DNA from: Sediminibacterium sp.
GTDB taxonomy: Bacteria; Bacteroidota; Bacteroidia; Chitinophagales; Chitinophagaceae
Reading direction: 5' to 3'
NCBI GenBank assembly: GCA_017537025.1
Contig: JAFWCB010000008.1
Span: 372,001-436,000, forward strand
Length of the DNA: 64,000 nucleotides
Below are positions 19,301-27,031 of this stretch, piece after piece. Every line of letters starts with the position of its first letter. The stretch's first letter is position 1. Under the pieces are notes generated by a model. The model did no database searches. It saw nothing but the letters and a program-made list of their open reading frames with translations, and was not told the DNA's origin. The position numbers and the translations under genes were made by a program.

Positions 19301-19603
19301 GTAGGAGCTCGCACTTGGGGTGGATTAGTGGGTACTTGGGATACACCCCCTTTTATTGATGGAGGTAGAATGGTAGCACCACGAGGGGGTTTCTTTGATA
19401 CGAACGGTGAATGGGCTGTTGAAGGAGAAGGCATTAGTCCGGATATTGAAGTATTGCAAGATCCAAAAGCAATAAACGAAGGTAAGGACCCCCAATTGGA
19501 GCGCGCCGTGCAAGAAGCTTTGAAATTATTACCAACGCAGGGTATTGAATTGAAAAAAGAACCGGCAGCACCTATAAAGTATAAACGTCCGGGCGGAAAT
19601 TAA
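16361..19603 (+). CDS. Tricorn-type S41 protease with beta-propeller and PDZ domains
   Basis: A 1080-residue exported homologue of the archaeal tricorn protease. After a signal peptide come propeller repeats through about residue 620 with many TolB-like SPDG motifs (ISPDGNWVAF, WSPDGSKIAWFSD, WSPDGKWIAYV). A C1 helical region, a PDZ domain (VKEGEYLLEVDGKTL) and the catalytic C2 domain follow, with GHSYTSGGD (histidine region), NENSGSGGD (nucleophile serine) and a C-terminal Glu region. Tricorn enzymes degrade oligopeptides; Bacteroidota forms are likely periplasmic. The stop overlaps the convergent E1 gene by 4 bases. It is divergent from the Prc operon. Confidence 0.92.
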   Translation: MKKFFSLSLIATLISTVLLSQGTMLLRQPSASKSHIVFVHGDDLWVVDRNGGDAYRLTSAIGAETNPRISPDGNWVAFTGQYDGNSDVFIVPIKGGAPKRLTWHPGNDLVQCWTPDNKSVIFTSGREGYPTANTKFFKVSVNGGTPESVGIPFGFAGSISEDAQLMAYQPHAFWDPEWRNYRGGQAQPIWIYNFKTKETIKTVQGDRERHTAPAWVNGILYFISERDYAANIWSYDPKTKQQKQLTFHKDFDVKNIAAADKSIVYEQGGKLHSLDLTNNKTTPLVIRAEGDLNWGRPRWNNLSANSLINASLSPTGKRALFESRGEIFSVPKENGDWRNITRSPGSAERYPVWSPDGSKIAWFSDASGEYELMIADQSGIQAPKSFSIPNKKFYFNPTWSPDGKFIAFTDTDYNIWYIDINTGVAKIADTDKLAHPTRSMNPTWSPDGKWIAYVQIQQNQFKAVKVFNVETAQKIQITNALSDAIDPEWDESGKYLYFLSSTDYGLASGWLDMSSYNYPVNRNLYVAVLSKDAPSPLEPRSDEEPVKSTDTSKPAAKPVVASNKVKIDIEGLEQRILAVPIPARDYTGLVAAPDGSIFYLENIPNETGSVLFKYSFKDRKPTEFVRGVFSATTSNDRKNLLYRSLTGWFIVGTAAAPRPGEGRLAVEGMRVYVDPSLEAQQIYREGWRYQRDFLYVDNVHGAPWDKIYEWYKPWVSHVKHRSDLNYIIDILGGEVSIGHSYTSGGDFPDVPTVPGGLLGADYETDNGFFKIKKIYTGENWNPELRSPLSGAGIDVKEGEYLLEVDGKTLNTSMNLYSLFEGTANRQIKIRVNSKPTQEGSRLITVVPIANEAGLRSRAWVEDNRRKVEALSGGKLAYVYVPNTGNPGYTYFNRYYFSQQDKKGVIIDERNNGGGSAADYMIDIMNRQLFGYFNNRVAGHKVSTTPMAGIWGPKVMIANENSGSGGDLLPYMFKKAKIGPLVGARTWGGLVGTWDTPPFIDGGRMVAPRGGFFDTNGEWAVEGEGISPDIEVLQDPKAINEGKDPQLERAVQEALKLLPTQGIELKKEPAAPIKYKRPGGN

Positions 19604-21624
19604 TACGCTAATAATTTTTGAATGGTTTCATCTAACCTTGCATTAGCCATAAAATTTTTCTCTAATGCTATGTTGAAAGGTATAGGTGTGTCTAGTGATG
19701 CACAACGATGAATAGGCGCATCCAATAATTGAAAGCAATGCTCGGCTATCCAGGCACTTATTTCTCCTCCAATGCCACCAATGAGCGTGTCTTCATGTAA
19801 TAACAATACTTTGCCTGTTTGTTTTACAGCATCCCGAATGGCATCATAATCGAGTGGCAGTAAAGTTCTTAGATCGAGAATATGTAAAGAAATCTGTTGA
19901 TTATTTTGTTGATATGCTGTTGCCCAATGAACACCGGCACCATAAGTAATGATGGTTATATCCGTTCCTGTTTGTACTGTTCTTGCTTTACCAATAGGTA
20001 CTTCAAAATAGTCTTCGGGCATGGGTCCACTAATACTTCTGTATAGGGCCTTATGTTCAAAATACATTACCGGGTTCGGGTCGTTAATAGCTGCAATAAG
20101 CAAACCTTTTGCATCAGCAGGAGTGCTTGGATATACAACTTTTAATCCGGGAACATGCGTGAACCATGCTTCATTACTTTGTGAATGAAAAGGACCGGCA
20201 CCTACACCACCACCGGTCGGCATACGAATAACAACATTTGCTGCTTGCCCCCAACGGTAATGAATTTTGGCCAGGTTATTTACGATCTGGTTAAAACCTA
20301 CAGTTACAAAATCGGCAAATTGCATTTCCATGACCGACTTAAAACCTTCTAAACTTAAGCCCAGTGCGGCACCTACGATTGCACTCTCACACAGTGGTGT
20401 ATTACGTACCCTTGCCTTACCAAATTGTTGAACAAAACCTTCTGTAATTTTAAAAGCACCTCCATATTCCGCAATATCCTGACCCATAAGAATCAGGTTC
20501 TCATGTTTTTCCATGCTTTGCTTAAGCGCATTGGAAATAGCGTCTACGAATCGGGAATCTAGACCGGAGACCGGAGACTGGAGACCGTTTTTATCTTCTT
20601 CTTCACTAACTACTTTCTTTTGTCTATCGTCTATCGTCTCCGGTCTAAAAGCATACACATCCCCCAACTCCTCTTCCGTGCTTACCACCATTGGCTTTGC
20701 TTGGTATGCTTCAGCTAACTCATCTTCGATATATTTCTTGTAATCATTTCTAATATCGGCAATATCCATTTCTGTAACTACCCTTTCATTCAGCAAGTAT
20801 TGCTCATATTTTTTGATAGGATCTTTTCTGCCCCATTCTTCAAATAATTCTTTCGGTACATATTTAGTGCCGCTTGCTTCTTCATGCCCGCGCATACGGA
20901 AAGTCATCGCTTCTATGAGGTAAGGCTTTTTATTTTTGATGCAATATTCACGAACACCTTTTATCGTATCGTATACTTCGAGAATATTATTACCATCTAT
21001 CTGTACTCCTTCTATACCATAACCTACCGCTTTATCAACTAAATGCTTACATCGATATTGTTCATTTACCGGAGTACTCAATCCGTATCCATTATTTTCG
21101 ATCACAAATATTACGGGCAAATCCCAAACTGCTGCTACATTTAACGCTTCATGAAAATCGCCTTCACTGGTACCGCCATCACCACTAAAAGCTAATGATA
21201 CTTTTTGTTCATTACGTAGTTGATGTGCTAAAGCAACTCCATCTGCAATAGCCAACTGCGGACCAAGGTGCGAAATCATGCCGCATATTTTATGCGCAGC
21301 GCTGCCAAAGTGAAAACTTCTTTCACGCCCTTTACTATAACCTTCTTTATTACCCTGCCATTGCATAAATAATTGATGGAGGGGCATTTGTCTGGTTGTA
21401 AATACGCCTAAATTCCTGTGGAGTGGCATGATCCATTCTTCTTTATCTAGAGCCAACGTAGCACCCACGGAAATAGCTTCCTGACCAATACCACTAAACC
21501 ATTTGCTTATTTTTCCTTGTCGCAATAAAACGAGCATTTTCTCCTCAATCATTCTAGGAATTAAAAGATTGCGATATATAAAAATGAGTTCTTCGTTAGT
21601 AAGCGAATGCCTATTGAAGTTCAT
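19600..21624 (-). CDS. Fused E1 alpha/beta subunits of a 2-oxoacid (branched-chain type) dehydrogenase
   Basis: A 674-residue single protein joining thiamine-diphosphate E1 alpha (about 1-325) and E1 beta (about 357-674). The alpha half has the ThDP motif GDGGTSEGDF to ENNGYG and QEAISVGATLAL. The beta half has GQDIAEYGGAFK, RNTPLCESAIVGAALGLS and MPTGGGVGAGPFHSQS. The enzyme decarboxylates branched-chain 2-oxoacids or pyruvate and passes the acyl group to an E2 lipoyl protein not encoded here. Such fusions are common in Bacteroidota. The linker (about 327-355) is encoded by an inserted inverted repeat. A terminator lies just upstream, so the gene has its own promoter. Confidence 0.9.
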   Translation of the reverse strand: MNFNRHSLTNEELIFIYRNLLIPRMIEEKMLVLLRQGKISKWFSGIGQEAISVGATLALDKEEWIMPLHRNLGVFTTRQMPLHQLFMQWQGNKEGYSKGRERSFHFGSAAHKICGMISHLGPQLAIADGVALAHQLRNEQKVSLAFSGDGGTSEGDFHEALNVAAVWDLPVIFVIENNGYGLSTPVNEQYRCKHLVDKAVGYGIEGVQIDGNNILEVYDTIKGVREYCIKNKKPYLIEAMTFRMRGHEEASGTKYVPKELFEEWGRKDPIKKYEQYLLNERVVTEMDIADIRNDYKKYIEDELAEAYQAKPMVVSTEEELGDVYAFRPETIDDRQKKVVSEEEDKNGLQSPVSGLDSRFVDAISNALKQSMEKHENLILMGQDIAEYGGAFKITEGFVQQFGKARVRNTPLCESAIVGAALGLSLEGFKSVMEMQFADFVTVGFNQIVNNLAKIHYRWGQAANVVIRMPTGGGVGAGPFHSQSNEAWFTHVPGLKVVYPSTPADAKGLLIAAINDPNPVMYFEHKALYRSISGPMPEDYFEVPIGKARTVQTGTDITIITYGAGVHWATAYQQNNQQISLHILDLRTLLPLDYDAIRDAVKQTGKVLLLHEDTLIGGIGGEISAWIAEHCFQLLDAPIHRCASLDTPIPFNIALEKNFMANARLDETIQKLLAY
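20561..20646. repeat. 86-bp inverted repeat inside the E1 fusion gene, family 2
   Basis: AGACCGGAGAC at 20561-20571 is the reverse complement of GTCTCCGGTCT at 20636-20646, with further related words inside each arm (CGGAGACTGGAGACC; GTCTATCGTCTATC). It is read in frame and encodes the linker between the alpha and beta halves. A related shorter copy is in gldA at 37316-37335. Confidence 0.85.
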
Positions 21625-21656
21625 AGCAGTTGATTAGAAATTGGGTTACAAGATAC

Positions 21657-21684
21657 AAAAAACCCCGGCGCTTCTGCCGGGGTT
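21657..21684 (-). terminator. Rho-independent terminator of the Bax inhibitor-1 gene
   Basis: AACCCCGGC (21661-21669) pairs with GCCGGGGTT (21676-21684) around a 6-base loop. On the minus strand the stem is followed by a run of six T. It lies 21 bases after the stop of the Bax inhibitor-1 gene and upstream of the E1 gene start. Confidence 0.85.
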
Positions 21685-21704
21685 AACTATTATGAGAAAT
21701 ACAG

Positions 21705-22472
21705 TTAATCTCTGCTGGATAATTTGCTTAATAATTTCAATATTTCAATGTATAACCATACAATGGTAACCATTAAACCAAAAGCACCATACCATTCCAT
21801 AAATTTTGGAGCACCCATTTCAGCACCTTGTTCTATTCTATCAAAATCAAGAATAAGATTTAACGCAGCAATAGCTACCACAAATAAACTGATTCCGATA
21901 CTCAATAGGCTACTATCATATACAAAGCTCACATTCACACCAAACAGGCGTAATACCAGTGTTATGAGGTAAAAAATTCCGATACCTAATGTTGCGGTAA
22001 AAATGATGGATTTAAAGCGTTCAGTAGCTTTGATGATTCTAAAATTATATAATAAGAACATCGCTAAAGAAACACCAAATGTTAATCCAACGGCTTGCAT
22101 AATAAGTCCGGGATATTTTTCTGCAAATGCTGCGTTTAGTATCGCTGAAATACCGCCAATAAATAAACCTTCTAATAAGGCATATAATGGTGCTAAATAA
22201 CCGGCCCAATTGGGTTTAAATGAAATAGCCAATGCAGTTATTAATCCCCCAATAATACCTACAATCATTAAGGTATTCATGGTATCTTGTTTCAGCGATT
22301 CAAACAAATGCCAATTATAAGAAGCACCTCCTATAAGCATCAGCATCATAAAGCCAAACTTATTCATCGTTCCGCGAACAGTCATGCTACCTTGTAAGTT
22401 GGCATCTAGTTGCAAACTTTTATCAAACATTTTCTCCGAAAGGGTAGGGTTACCCGATTTAAAAATTGCCAT
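21705..22472 (-). CDS. Bax inhibitor-1/YccA family membrane protein
   Basis: A 255-residue inner-membrane protein with seven hydrophobic segments, of the YccA/BI-1 (TMBIM) superfamily. The cytoplasmic N-terminus (about 40 residues) carries GNPTLSEK and TMNKFGFMML, seen in the larger bacterial members; the C-terminal region has LILDFDRIEQGAEMGAPK with acidic residues conserved in the family. Members are proposed pH-sensitive calcium leak channels or modulators of membrane proteases; function in this organism is unknown. Single gene with a good -7 promoter element and a strong terminator. Confidence 0.9.
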   Translation of the reverse strand: MAIFKSGNPTLSEKMFDKSLQLDANLQGSMTVRGTMNKFGFMMLMLIGGASYNWHLFESLKQDTMNTLMIVGIIGGLITALAISFKPNWAGYLAPLYALLEGLFIGGISAILNAAFAEKYPGLIMQAVGLTFGVSLAMFLLYNFRIIKATERFKSIIFTATLGIGIFYLITLVLRLFGVNVSFVYDSSLLSIGISLFVVAIAALNLILDFDRIEQGAEMGAPKFMEWYGAFGLMVTIVWLYIEILKLLSKLSSRD

Positions 22473-22492
22473 AGTGTAATTTTTTCAATACA

Positions 22493-22500
22493 CAAATTTA
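22493..22500 (-). promoter_or_regulatory. Promoter -7 element of the Bax inhibitor-1 gene
   Basis: On the minus strand this reads TAAATTTG, an exact TAnnTTTG, ending 20 bases before the ATG. The -33 element is weak (TTTC at 22521-22524, spacing 20). Confidence 0.45.
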
Positions 22501-22546
22501 CGATAAAGAAAACAGATGGTGAAAAACGCTTCGCACAAGTATTTTT

Positions 22547-23386
22547 TTAACGATTCTTTAGCCATTTCAAACCGGGATAATGATCAACTGTTTCAAAAAT
22601 AATGGTGGGATTTGCTTGTAAGCCCGTAATCATTTCTTTCAATTTCACTAAGTCTGCTGAATCTCGGAACATCCGATCATGCATGAGTATGACGATATGA
22701 TTGGGATGAAAAGTTTTATTTTCCTGAAATAAGCGATTCACTTCATTCACCATAGTTTGTGATGATTGAACCGGCTTGGCAGAATGTTTATTAAAATGCC
22801 ATTCGAGATCCCATCCAATTAAATTGTAACCAGCACTATCTAGTTTTTTACCTACCCTGCTTACTAAATGAGAAAGATGCGTGGTATCTTTTAATACCCA
22901 GCCACTATTACCAGGCAAGCGAATGATGGGTAATGAGATTTGTAAATATTGTTGGGCTTGCTGAAAATCGGCAAAAGCCATTTCCGGATGTCGGTAAAAA
23001 TATTTATAATGACCATTGGCATGAGTATAACTATGATTGGCTACAACTGTTTGCGGATAGGCAGATTTGATACTATCTACTAACAATAAACCATTTTTTC
23101 TTTGGGCCGTATGTTGCCCTACCATAAAAAAACTTGCTTTAACACCTTCTGTTTTACATAAATCAAATACGGCCCGAGTACCATGCTGAGGACCATCATC
23201 AAAAGTTAGGTATACGTACAGTTTATTTTTATCGGGCTGAAAAGACTGTTGGGCGGGAATAGCTTTACCGGTATCGTTTACAATAGAAGTGGTCGTTTCT
23301 TCCATTGGAGGGGGAGGATTTTCCGGATTTGAGTTGCATGATAAACCTATGATTAAACTTGCCAATAAAATAATTCGGGTGCACAT
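22547..23386 (-). CDS. Polysaccharide deacetylase (NodB-type) lipoprotein
   Basis: A 279-residue exported carbohydrate esterase of family 4. The signal peptide ends in GLSC with Cys17 as likely lipidation site, followed by a Pro-rich spacer. The NodB core begins with YLTFDDGPQHG (catalytic base and metal Asp), continues KASFFMVGQH and NHSYTH (metal-binding histidines), and ends with GWDLEWHF and HIVILMHD. Members remove N-acetyl groups from peptidoglycan, chitin or other glycans. The substrate is not predictable. It is divergent from the oxidoreductase alpha gene and 74 bases before the Bax inhibitor-1 gene on the same strand. Confidence 0.9.
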   Translation of the reverse strand: MCTRIILLASLIIGLSCNSNPENPPPPMEETTTSIVNDTGKAIPAQQSFQPDKNKLYVYLTFDDGPQHGTRAVFDLCKTEGVKASFFMVGQHTAQRKNGLLLVDSIKSAYPQTVVANHSYTHANGHYKYFYRHPEMAFADFQQAQQYLQISLPIIRLPGNSGWVLKDTTHLSHLVSRVGKKLDSAGYNLIGWDLEWHFNKHSAKPVQSSQTMVNEVNRLFQENKTFHPNHIVILMHDRMFRDSADLVKLKEMITGLQANPTIIFETVDHYPGLKWLKNR

Positions 23387-23449
23387 ATTCTTAAATAGCT
23401 AAACTTCAGCTTTGCAAAAGTATTACCTTCGTATGATACATTGTTTGTT

Positions 23450-25303
23450 ATGGCTATAAAAGAAGAAGTACTACAAAATGTGGTGATAAAATTTGCAGGT
23501 GATAGTGGGGATGGGATGCAGTTAACCGGACAACAATTCACCAATAATACCGCCTTATTAGGGATAGATTTGGCTACTTTCCCCGATTTTCCGGCCGAAA
23601 TTCGGGCTCCGATCGGTACGCTACCCGGCGTTAGTGGATTTCAGCTTCACTTTTCTTCTGAAAAGGTATTTACTCCCGGTGATATAGCGGATGTATTGGT
23701 GGCTATGAATGCAGCAGCGCTTAAAGTGAATTTAAAGAGTATAAAACCGGGTGGGAAAATCATTGCTAATATTGATGGATTCGATAGTAAAAATTTGCGT
23801 TTAGCAAATTACCCCGATGGAGTAAACCCATTGGAAGATGGTAGCCTGGATAGCTATGAATTAATAAAAATTGATGTAACAAAGCTTACGCGTGAAGCCT
23901 TAAAAGAGTTTACAGACTTAGGAACCAAGGAGCGGGATAGAGCAAAAAATATGTTTGTGTTAGGCTATATCTATTGGATGTACAATCGCAAACTAGATAA
24001 TACTATCGATTTCTTAACGGAGAAATTCGGGAAGAAAGAATCGATTTTACAAAGTAATATCAAAGTGTTACAGGCCGGTTATCATTATGGAGATACTACC
24101 GAAACTTTTACTACCCGTTATAAAGTAGAGAAGGCCAAAATGCAACCTGGTGTATACCGGAGTATTATGGGTAACCAGGCACTATCCTTAGGATTAATTG
24201 CTGCGAGTGATAAAAGCGGGTTACCTCTATTTTTAGGATCTTACCCCATAACACCTGCATCGGATATTTTACATGATTTGAGTAAACATAAGGCTTTTGG
24301 TGTTCGTACCTTTCAAGCCGAAGATGAAATAGCGGCTATTACTTCCGCTATTGGGGCTAGCTATGGTGGGGCATTAGGTGTTACAACCACATCAGGTCCG
24401 GGTATGGCTTTAAAAACAGAAGCCATGGGTTTAGCAGTAATGCTGGAAATACCATTGGTAATTATAAATATTCAACGGGGTGGCCCTTCTACAGGTTTGC
24501 CAACTAAAACTGAACAGAGCGATTTATTGCAGGCGTATTATGGCAGGAACGGGGAATGTCCGATGCCTGTGATTTCAACGGCAACGCCTAGCGATTGTTT
24601 TGATGTTGCGTACGAAGCTGTTAGAATTGCTGTTCAGCATATGACGCCTGTTATTCTACTGAGTGATGGCTATATAGCCAATGGAGCTGAGCCCTGGAAG
24701 TTTCCTCAATCAGCAGATTTAGTTCCCATTGAAGTATCATATAAAAAAGAGTTAGCAGAGGGCGAAGAAAAATTTCTGCCTTATAAACGCAATGAAAAAT
24801 TAGCTCGTCCCTGGGCAATACCCGGTACACCCGGTTTAGAACATCGTGTTGGCGGATTGGAAAAGCAAGATATAACGGGAAATATTAGTTATGATTCCGA
24901 TAACCACCAACACATGGTTAAAACGCGCCAAGCCAAAGTAGATAAAATCGCCGATTATATTCCACTTCAAACAATAGATAGTGGTCCTGAAAAGGGAAAA
25001 GTACTGGTACTGGGTTGGGGTTCTACCTATGGTGCGATTAAAAGCGCCGTACTTCAATTACAAGCGGAAGGGCATGCTGTGAGTCACGCGCATCTCCGGT
25101 ATTTACGTCCGTTCCCTAGAAATTTAGGAGACATTATCGCCGGATTTGAGCATGTACTTATTCCTGAAATTAATAACGGACAACTCATAAAAATTATCCG
25201 CGATCAGTTTTTAGTTGATGCAAAAGGATACCATAAAATTATGGGAGTGCCGATTACGAAGGGGGAATTGGTTGATGCAGTAACTAAATTATTAGCTCAA
25301 TAA
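23450..25303 (+). CDS. korA: 2-oxoacid:ferredoxin oxidoreductase, fused gamma/alpha subunit
   Basis: A 617-residue subunit of a ThDP- and iron-sulfur-dependent oxidoreductase that converts 2-oxoglutarate (or another 2-oxoacid) to the acyl-CoA while reducing ferredoxin. The N-terminal gamma domain (about 1-190) has FAGDSGDGMQLTGQQF and PDFPAEIRAP. The alpha domain has ITPASDILHDLSKH, QAEDEIAAI, TTTSGPGMALKTEA and RGGPSTGLPTKTEQSDL. I start at ATG 23450 (MAIKEEV); a TTG three codons earlier is open. The ThDP-binding beta subunit (KorB), normally the next gene, is not in this window. Subunit identity is firm; the substrate is less so. Confidence 0.85.
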   Translation: MAIKEEVLQNVVIKFAGDSGDGMQLTGQQFTNNTALLGIDLATFPDFPAEIRAPIGTLPGVSGFQLHFSSEKVFTPGDIADVLVAMNAAALKVNLKSIKPGGKIIANIDGFDSKNLRLANYPDGVNPLEDGSLDSYELIKIDVTKLTREALKEFTDLGTKERDRAKNMFVLGYIYWMYNRKLDNTIDFLTEKFGKKESILQSNIKVLQAGYHYGDTTETFTTRYKVEKAKMQPGVYRSIMGNQALSLGLIAASDKSGLPLFLGSYPITPASDILHDLSKHKAFGVRTFQAEDEIAAITSAIGASYGGALGVTTTSGPGMALKTEAMGLAVMLEIPLVIINIQRGGPSTGLPTKTEQSDLLQAYYGRNGECPMPVISTATPSDCFDVAYEAVRIAVQHMTPVILLSDGYIANGAEPWKFPQSADLVPIEVSYKKELAEGEEKFLPYKRNEKLARPWAIPGTPGLEHRVGGLEKQDITGNISYDSDNHQHMVKTRQAKVDKIADYIPLQTIDSGPEKGKVLVLGWGSTYGAIKSAVLQLQAEGHAVSHAHLRYLRPFPRNLGDIIAGFEHVLIPEINNGQLIKIIRDQFLVDAKGYHKIMGVPITKGELVDAVTKLLAQ

Positions 25304-25304
25304 A

Positions 25305-25359
25305 TAATCTTCAATCTGGAATCTGAAACTCAGATTGAAGATACCAGATTCCCAGATTT
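25305..25359. repeat. Intergenic inverted repeat, family 1 copy B
   Basis: ATCTTCAATCT (25307-25317) pairs with AGATTGAAGAT (25332-25342); the arms extend one more base pair on the inner side (CTG/CAG). Located between the oxidoreductase alpha gene and the YjbR gene. Confidence 0.85.
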
Positions 25360-25363
25360 AATT

Positions 25364-25690
25364 ATGGATATAGAATTAATAAGAGAATATTGTTTATCTA
25401 AACCCGGGGTTGAAGAAACATTGCCGTTCGGGCCTGATACATTGGTTTTTAAAGTAAAGAATAAAGTTTTCTTATTGATAAGTTTAGATGCACAACCACT
25501 TCGTTTTAATGTGAAGTGCGATCCTACCTATGCACTTGAACTACGAGAGGAATATCCCGATACTATTTTACCCGGCTATCATATGAATAAAAAACACTGG
25601 AATACTATTGTAGTGAACGGGGTTTTATCAAAGAAGTTGTTGATGAAGATGATTGATGATTCTTACGTATTAGTCAGTGGTGTAAAGTGA
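25364..25690 (+). CDS. MmcQ/YjbR family protein
   Basis: A 108-residue cytoplasmic protein of the MmcQ/YjbR family: LIREYCLSKPGVEETLPFG at the N-terminus, FKVKNKVFLLI, and PGYHMNKKHWNTIVV near the C-terminus. The fold is the cyaY-like/YjbR double-wing DNA-binding-like fold, but the cellular role is unknown. The gene is flanked tightly by two copies of the same palindromic repeat, one just upstream and one just downstream. Confidence 0.9.
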   Translation: MDIELIREYCLSKPGVEETLPFGPDTLVFKVKNKVFLLISLDAQPLRFNVKCDPTYALELREEYPDTILPGYHMNKKHWNTIVVNGVLSKKLLMKMIDDSYVLVSGVK

Positions 25691-25700
25691 GTAGTAATAA

Positions 25701-25756
25701 ATCTGAAATCTTCAATCTACAATCTGATTCCAGATTCCAGATTCAGATTGAAGATT
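25701..25756. repeat. Inverted repeat, family 1 copy C, overlapping the end of nth
   Basis: ATCTTCAATCT (25708-25718) pairs with AGATTGAAGAT (25745-25755), with several GATTCCAGATTC-type words between. The right arm provides the last codons and the stop of the endonuclease III gene on the minus strand. Confidence 0.85.
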
Positions 25757-26387
25757 TAATATAATACCTACAAACCTCTTGTAACCCACATTCTTTGCAT
25801 TTCGGATTACGTGCCAGGCAGGTATATCTTCCGTGTAAAATAAGCCAATGATGTGCGCGATAAACATATTCTTCGGGTATATGTTTTATCAATTCTTTTT
25901 CAACGGCAAGTGGAGTAGTTGCTTTAGGGGATACCAATCCTAATCGATGGCTTACCCTAAATACATGTGTATCCACAGCCATATTGGGCTGTTCATCAAT
26001 TACACTTGTAATTACATTAGCTGTTTTTCTTCCTACACCCGGTAATTGAACAAGCTCCTCAACAGTCATTGGTACTTCTCCTCCAAATTTTTCTAACAGC
26101 ATATTGGCCATGCCAATTAAATGTTTGGTTTTATTGTTAGGGTAGGAGATACTTTTTATATAAGGGAAAAGTTCATCAAAACTTGCTTTTGCCATTTCTT
26201 CAGGGGTTGGGTATTTAGCAAAAATAGCAGGCGTAGTCAGGTTCACACGTTTATCCGTACATTGAGCAGAAAGGATAACAGCCACCAATAATTGAAAAGG
26301 GTTATCGTATACTAATTCGGTTTCGGCTGTTGGGGTAGCTTCTAAAAAATAATCGATCACTGCTTCGTAGCGTTGTTTTTTTGTCAT
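25743..26387 (-). CDS. nth: Endonuclease III (HhH-GPD DNA glycosylase/AP lyase)
   Basis: A 214-residue base-excision repair enzyme that removes oxidised pyrimidines and cleaves at abasic sites. Visible features: LLVAVILSAQCTDKRVN, the helix-hairpin-helix LPGVGRKTANVI with the catalytic lysine, the catalytic aspartate in AVDTHVFRVSHRLGL, and the C-terminal 4Fe-4S ligands C-X6-C-X2-C-X5-C (CLARNPKCKECGLQEVC). I start at ATG 26385-26387 (MTKKQRY). The final residues and stop codon come from the right arm of a palindromic repeat, so the C-terminus may differ from relatives by a few residues. Confidence 0.95.
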   Translation of the reverse strand: MTKKQRYEAVIDYFLEATPTAETELVYDNPFQLLVAVILSAQCTDKRVNLTTPAIFAKYPTPEEMAKASFDELFPYIKSISYPNNKTKHLIGMANMLLEKFGGEVPMTVEELVQLPGVGRKTANVITSVIDEQPNMAVDTHVFRVSHRLGLVSPKATTPLAVEKELIKHIPEEYVYRAHHWLILHGRYTCLARNPKCKECGLQEVCRYYIKSSI

Positions 26388-26458
26388 GGTGAGAATTAAA
26401 ATCAACTTTTTTACCGTAAAAAAGTAAATTTAGTAATTCAATCAATAATCTTGGCAAT

Positions 26459-27031
26459 ATGAATAAAAACAGAGTAGAAGCTTTTAGTGATGGTGTTTTA
26501 GCCATTATAGTAACTATTATGGTGTTGGAATTAAGGGCGCCGGAAAGCAGCGATTGGAAAGCGCTATTACATTTATATCCTAAGTTTCTCAGTTATACGC
26601 TTAGCTTTTTAATGGTATGGATTTATTGGAATAACCATCATCATTTATTTCATAGCGTACACAAAATAAATGGTAAAGTATTATTGGCGAACGGGCTACA
26701 GCTTTTTGTACTTTCTTTCCTTCCCTTTGCTACTGCCTGGATGGGTGAAACCCATTTTTCGGGTAATCCTATTATTTTGATGGGCATCATATTGCTCTTA
26801 TGTGCAGTAGCGTTTAATATATTAACCAAACAATTGATAGATGCCAATGGAGGGGAAGAATCAACTCTGGCCAAAGCTATTGGTAAAGATATAAAGGGTA
26901 ATATTTCTTTAGCCAGTTATAGTTTAGGCATCCTCGCAGCTTTTTTTATGCCAACGATTTCTTTTATTATTTATGCTTTGGTAGCTTTTATGTGGTTGGT
27001 TCCTGATAAAAGATTAGAGAAAATTATTTAA
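26459..27031 (+). CDS. TMEM175/DUF1211 family potassium-channel-like membrane protein
   Basis: A 190-residue inner-membrane protein with six hydrophobic segments. The N-terminal helix has the family signature RVEAFSDGVLAII (RxxxFSDG), which lines the pore in TMEM175 potassium channels. WIYWNNHHHLFH follows the second or third segment. Bacterial members form tetrameric potassium-permeable channels. It is divergent from nth, and its 3' end overlaps the convergent propeller gene by 8 bases. Confidence 0.88.
   Translation: MNKNRVEAFSDGVLAIIVTIMVLELRAPESSDWKALLHLYPKFLSYTLSFLMVWIYWNNHHHLFHSVHKINGKVLLANGLQLFVLSFLPFATAWMGETHFSGNPIILMGIILLLCAVAFNILTKQLIDANGGEESTLAKAIGKDIKGNISLASYSLGILAAFFMPTISFIIYALVAFMWLVPDKRLEKII

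Noticed and set aside
25364-25690. yjbR with flanking repeats as a composite transposon
   Set aside because: No transposase and no clear target duplications; kept only as an observation about repeats.
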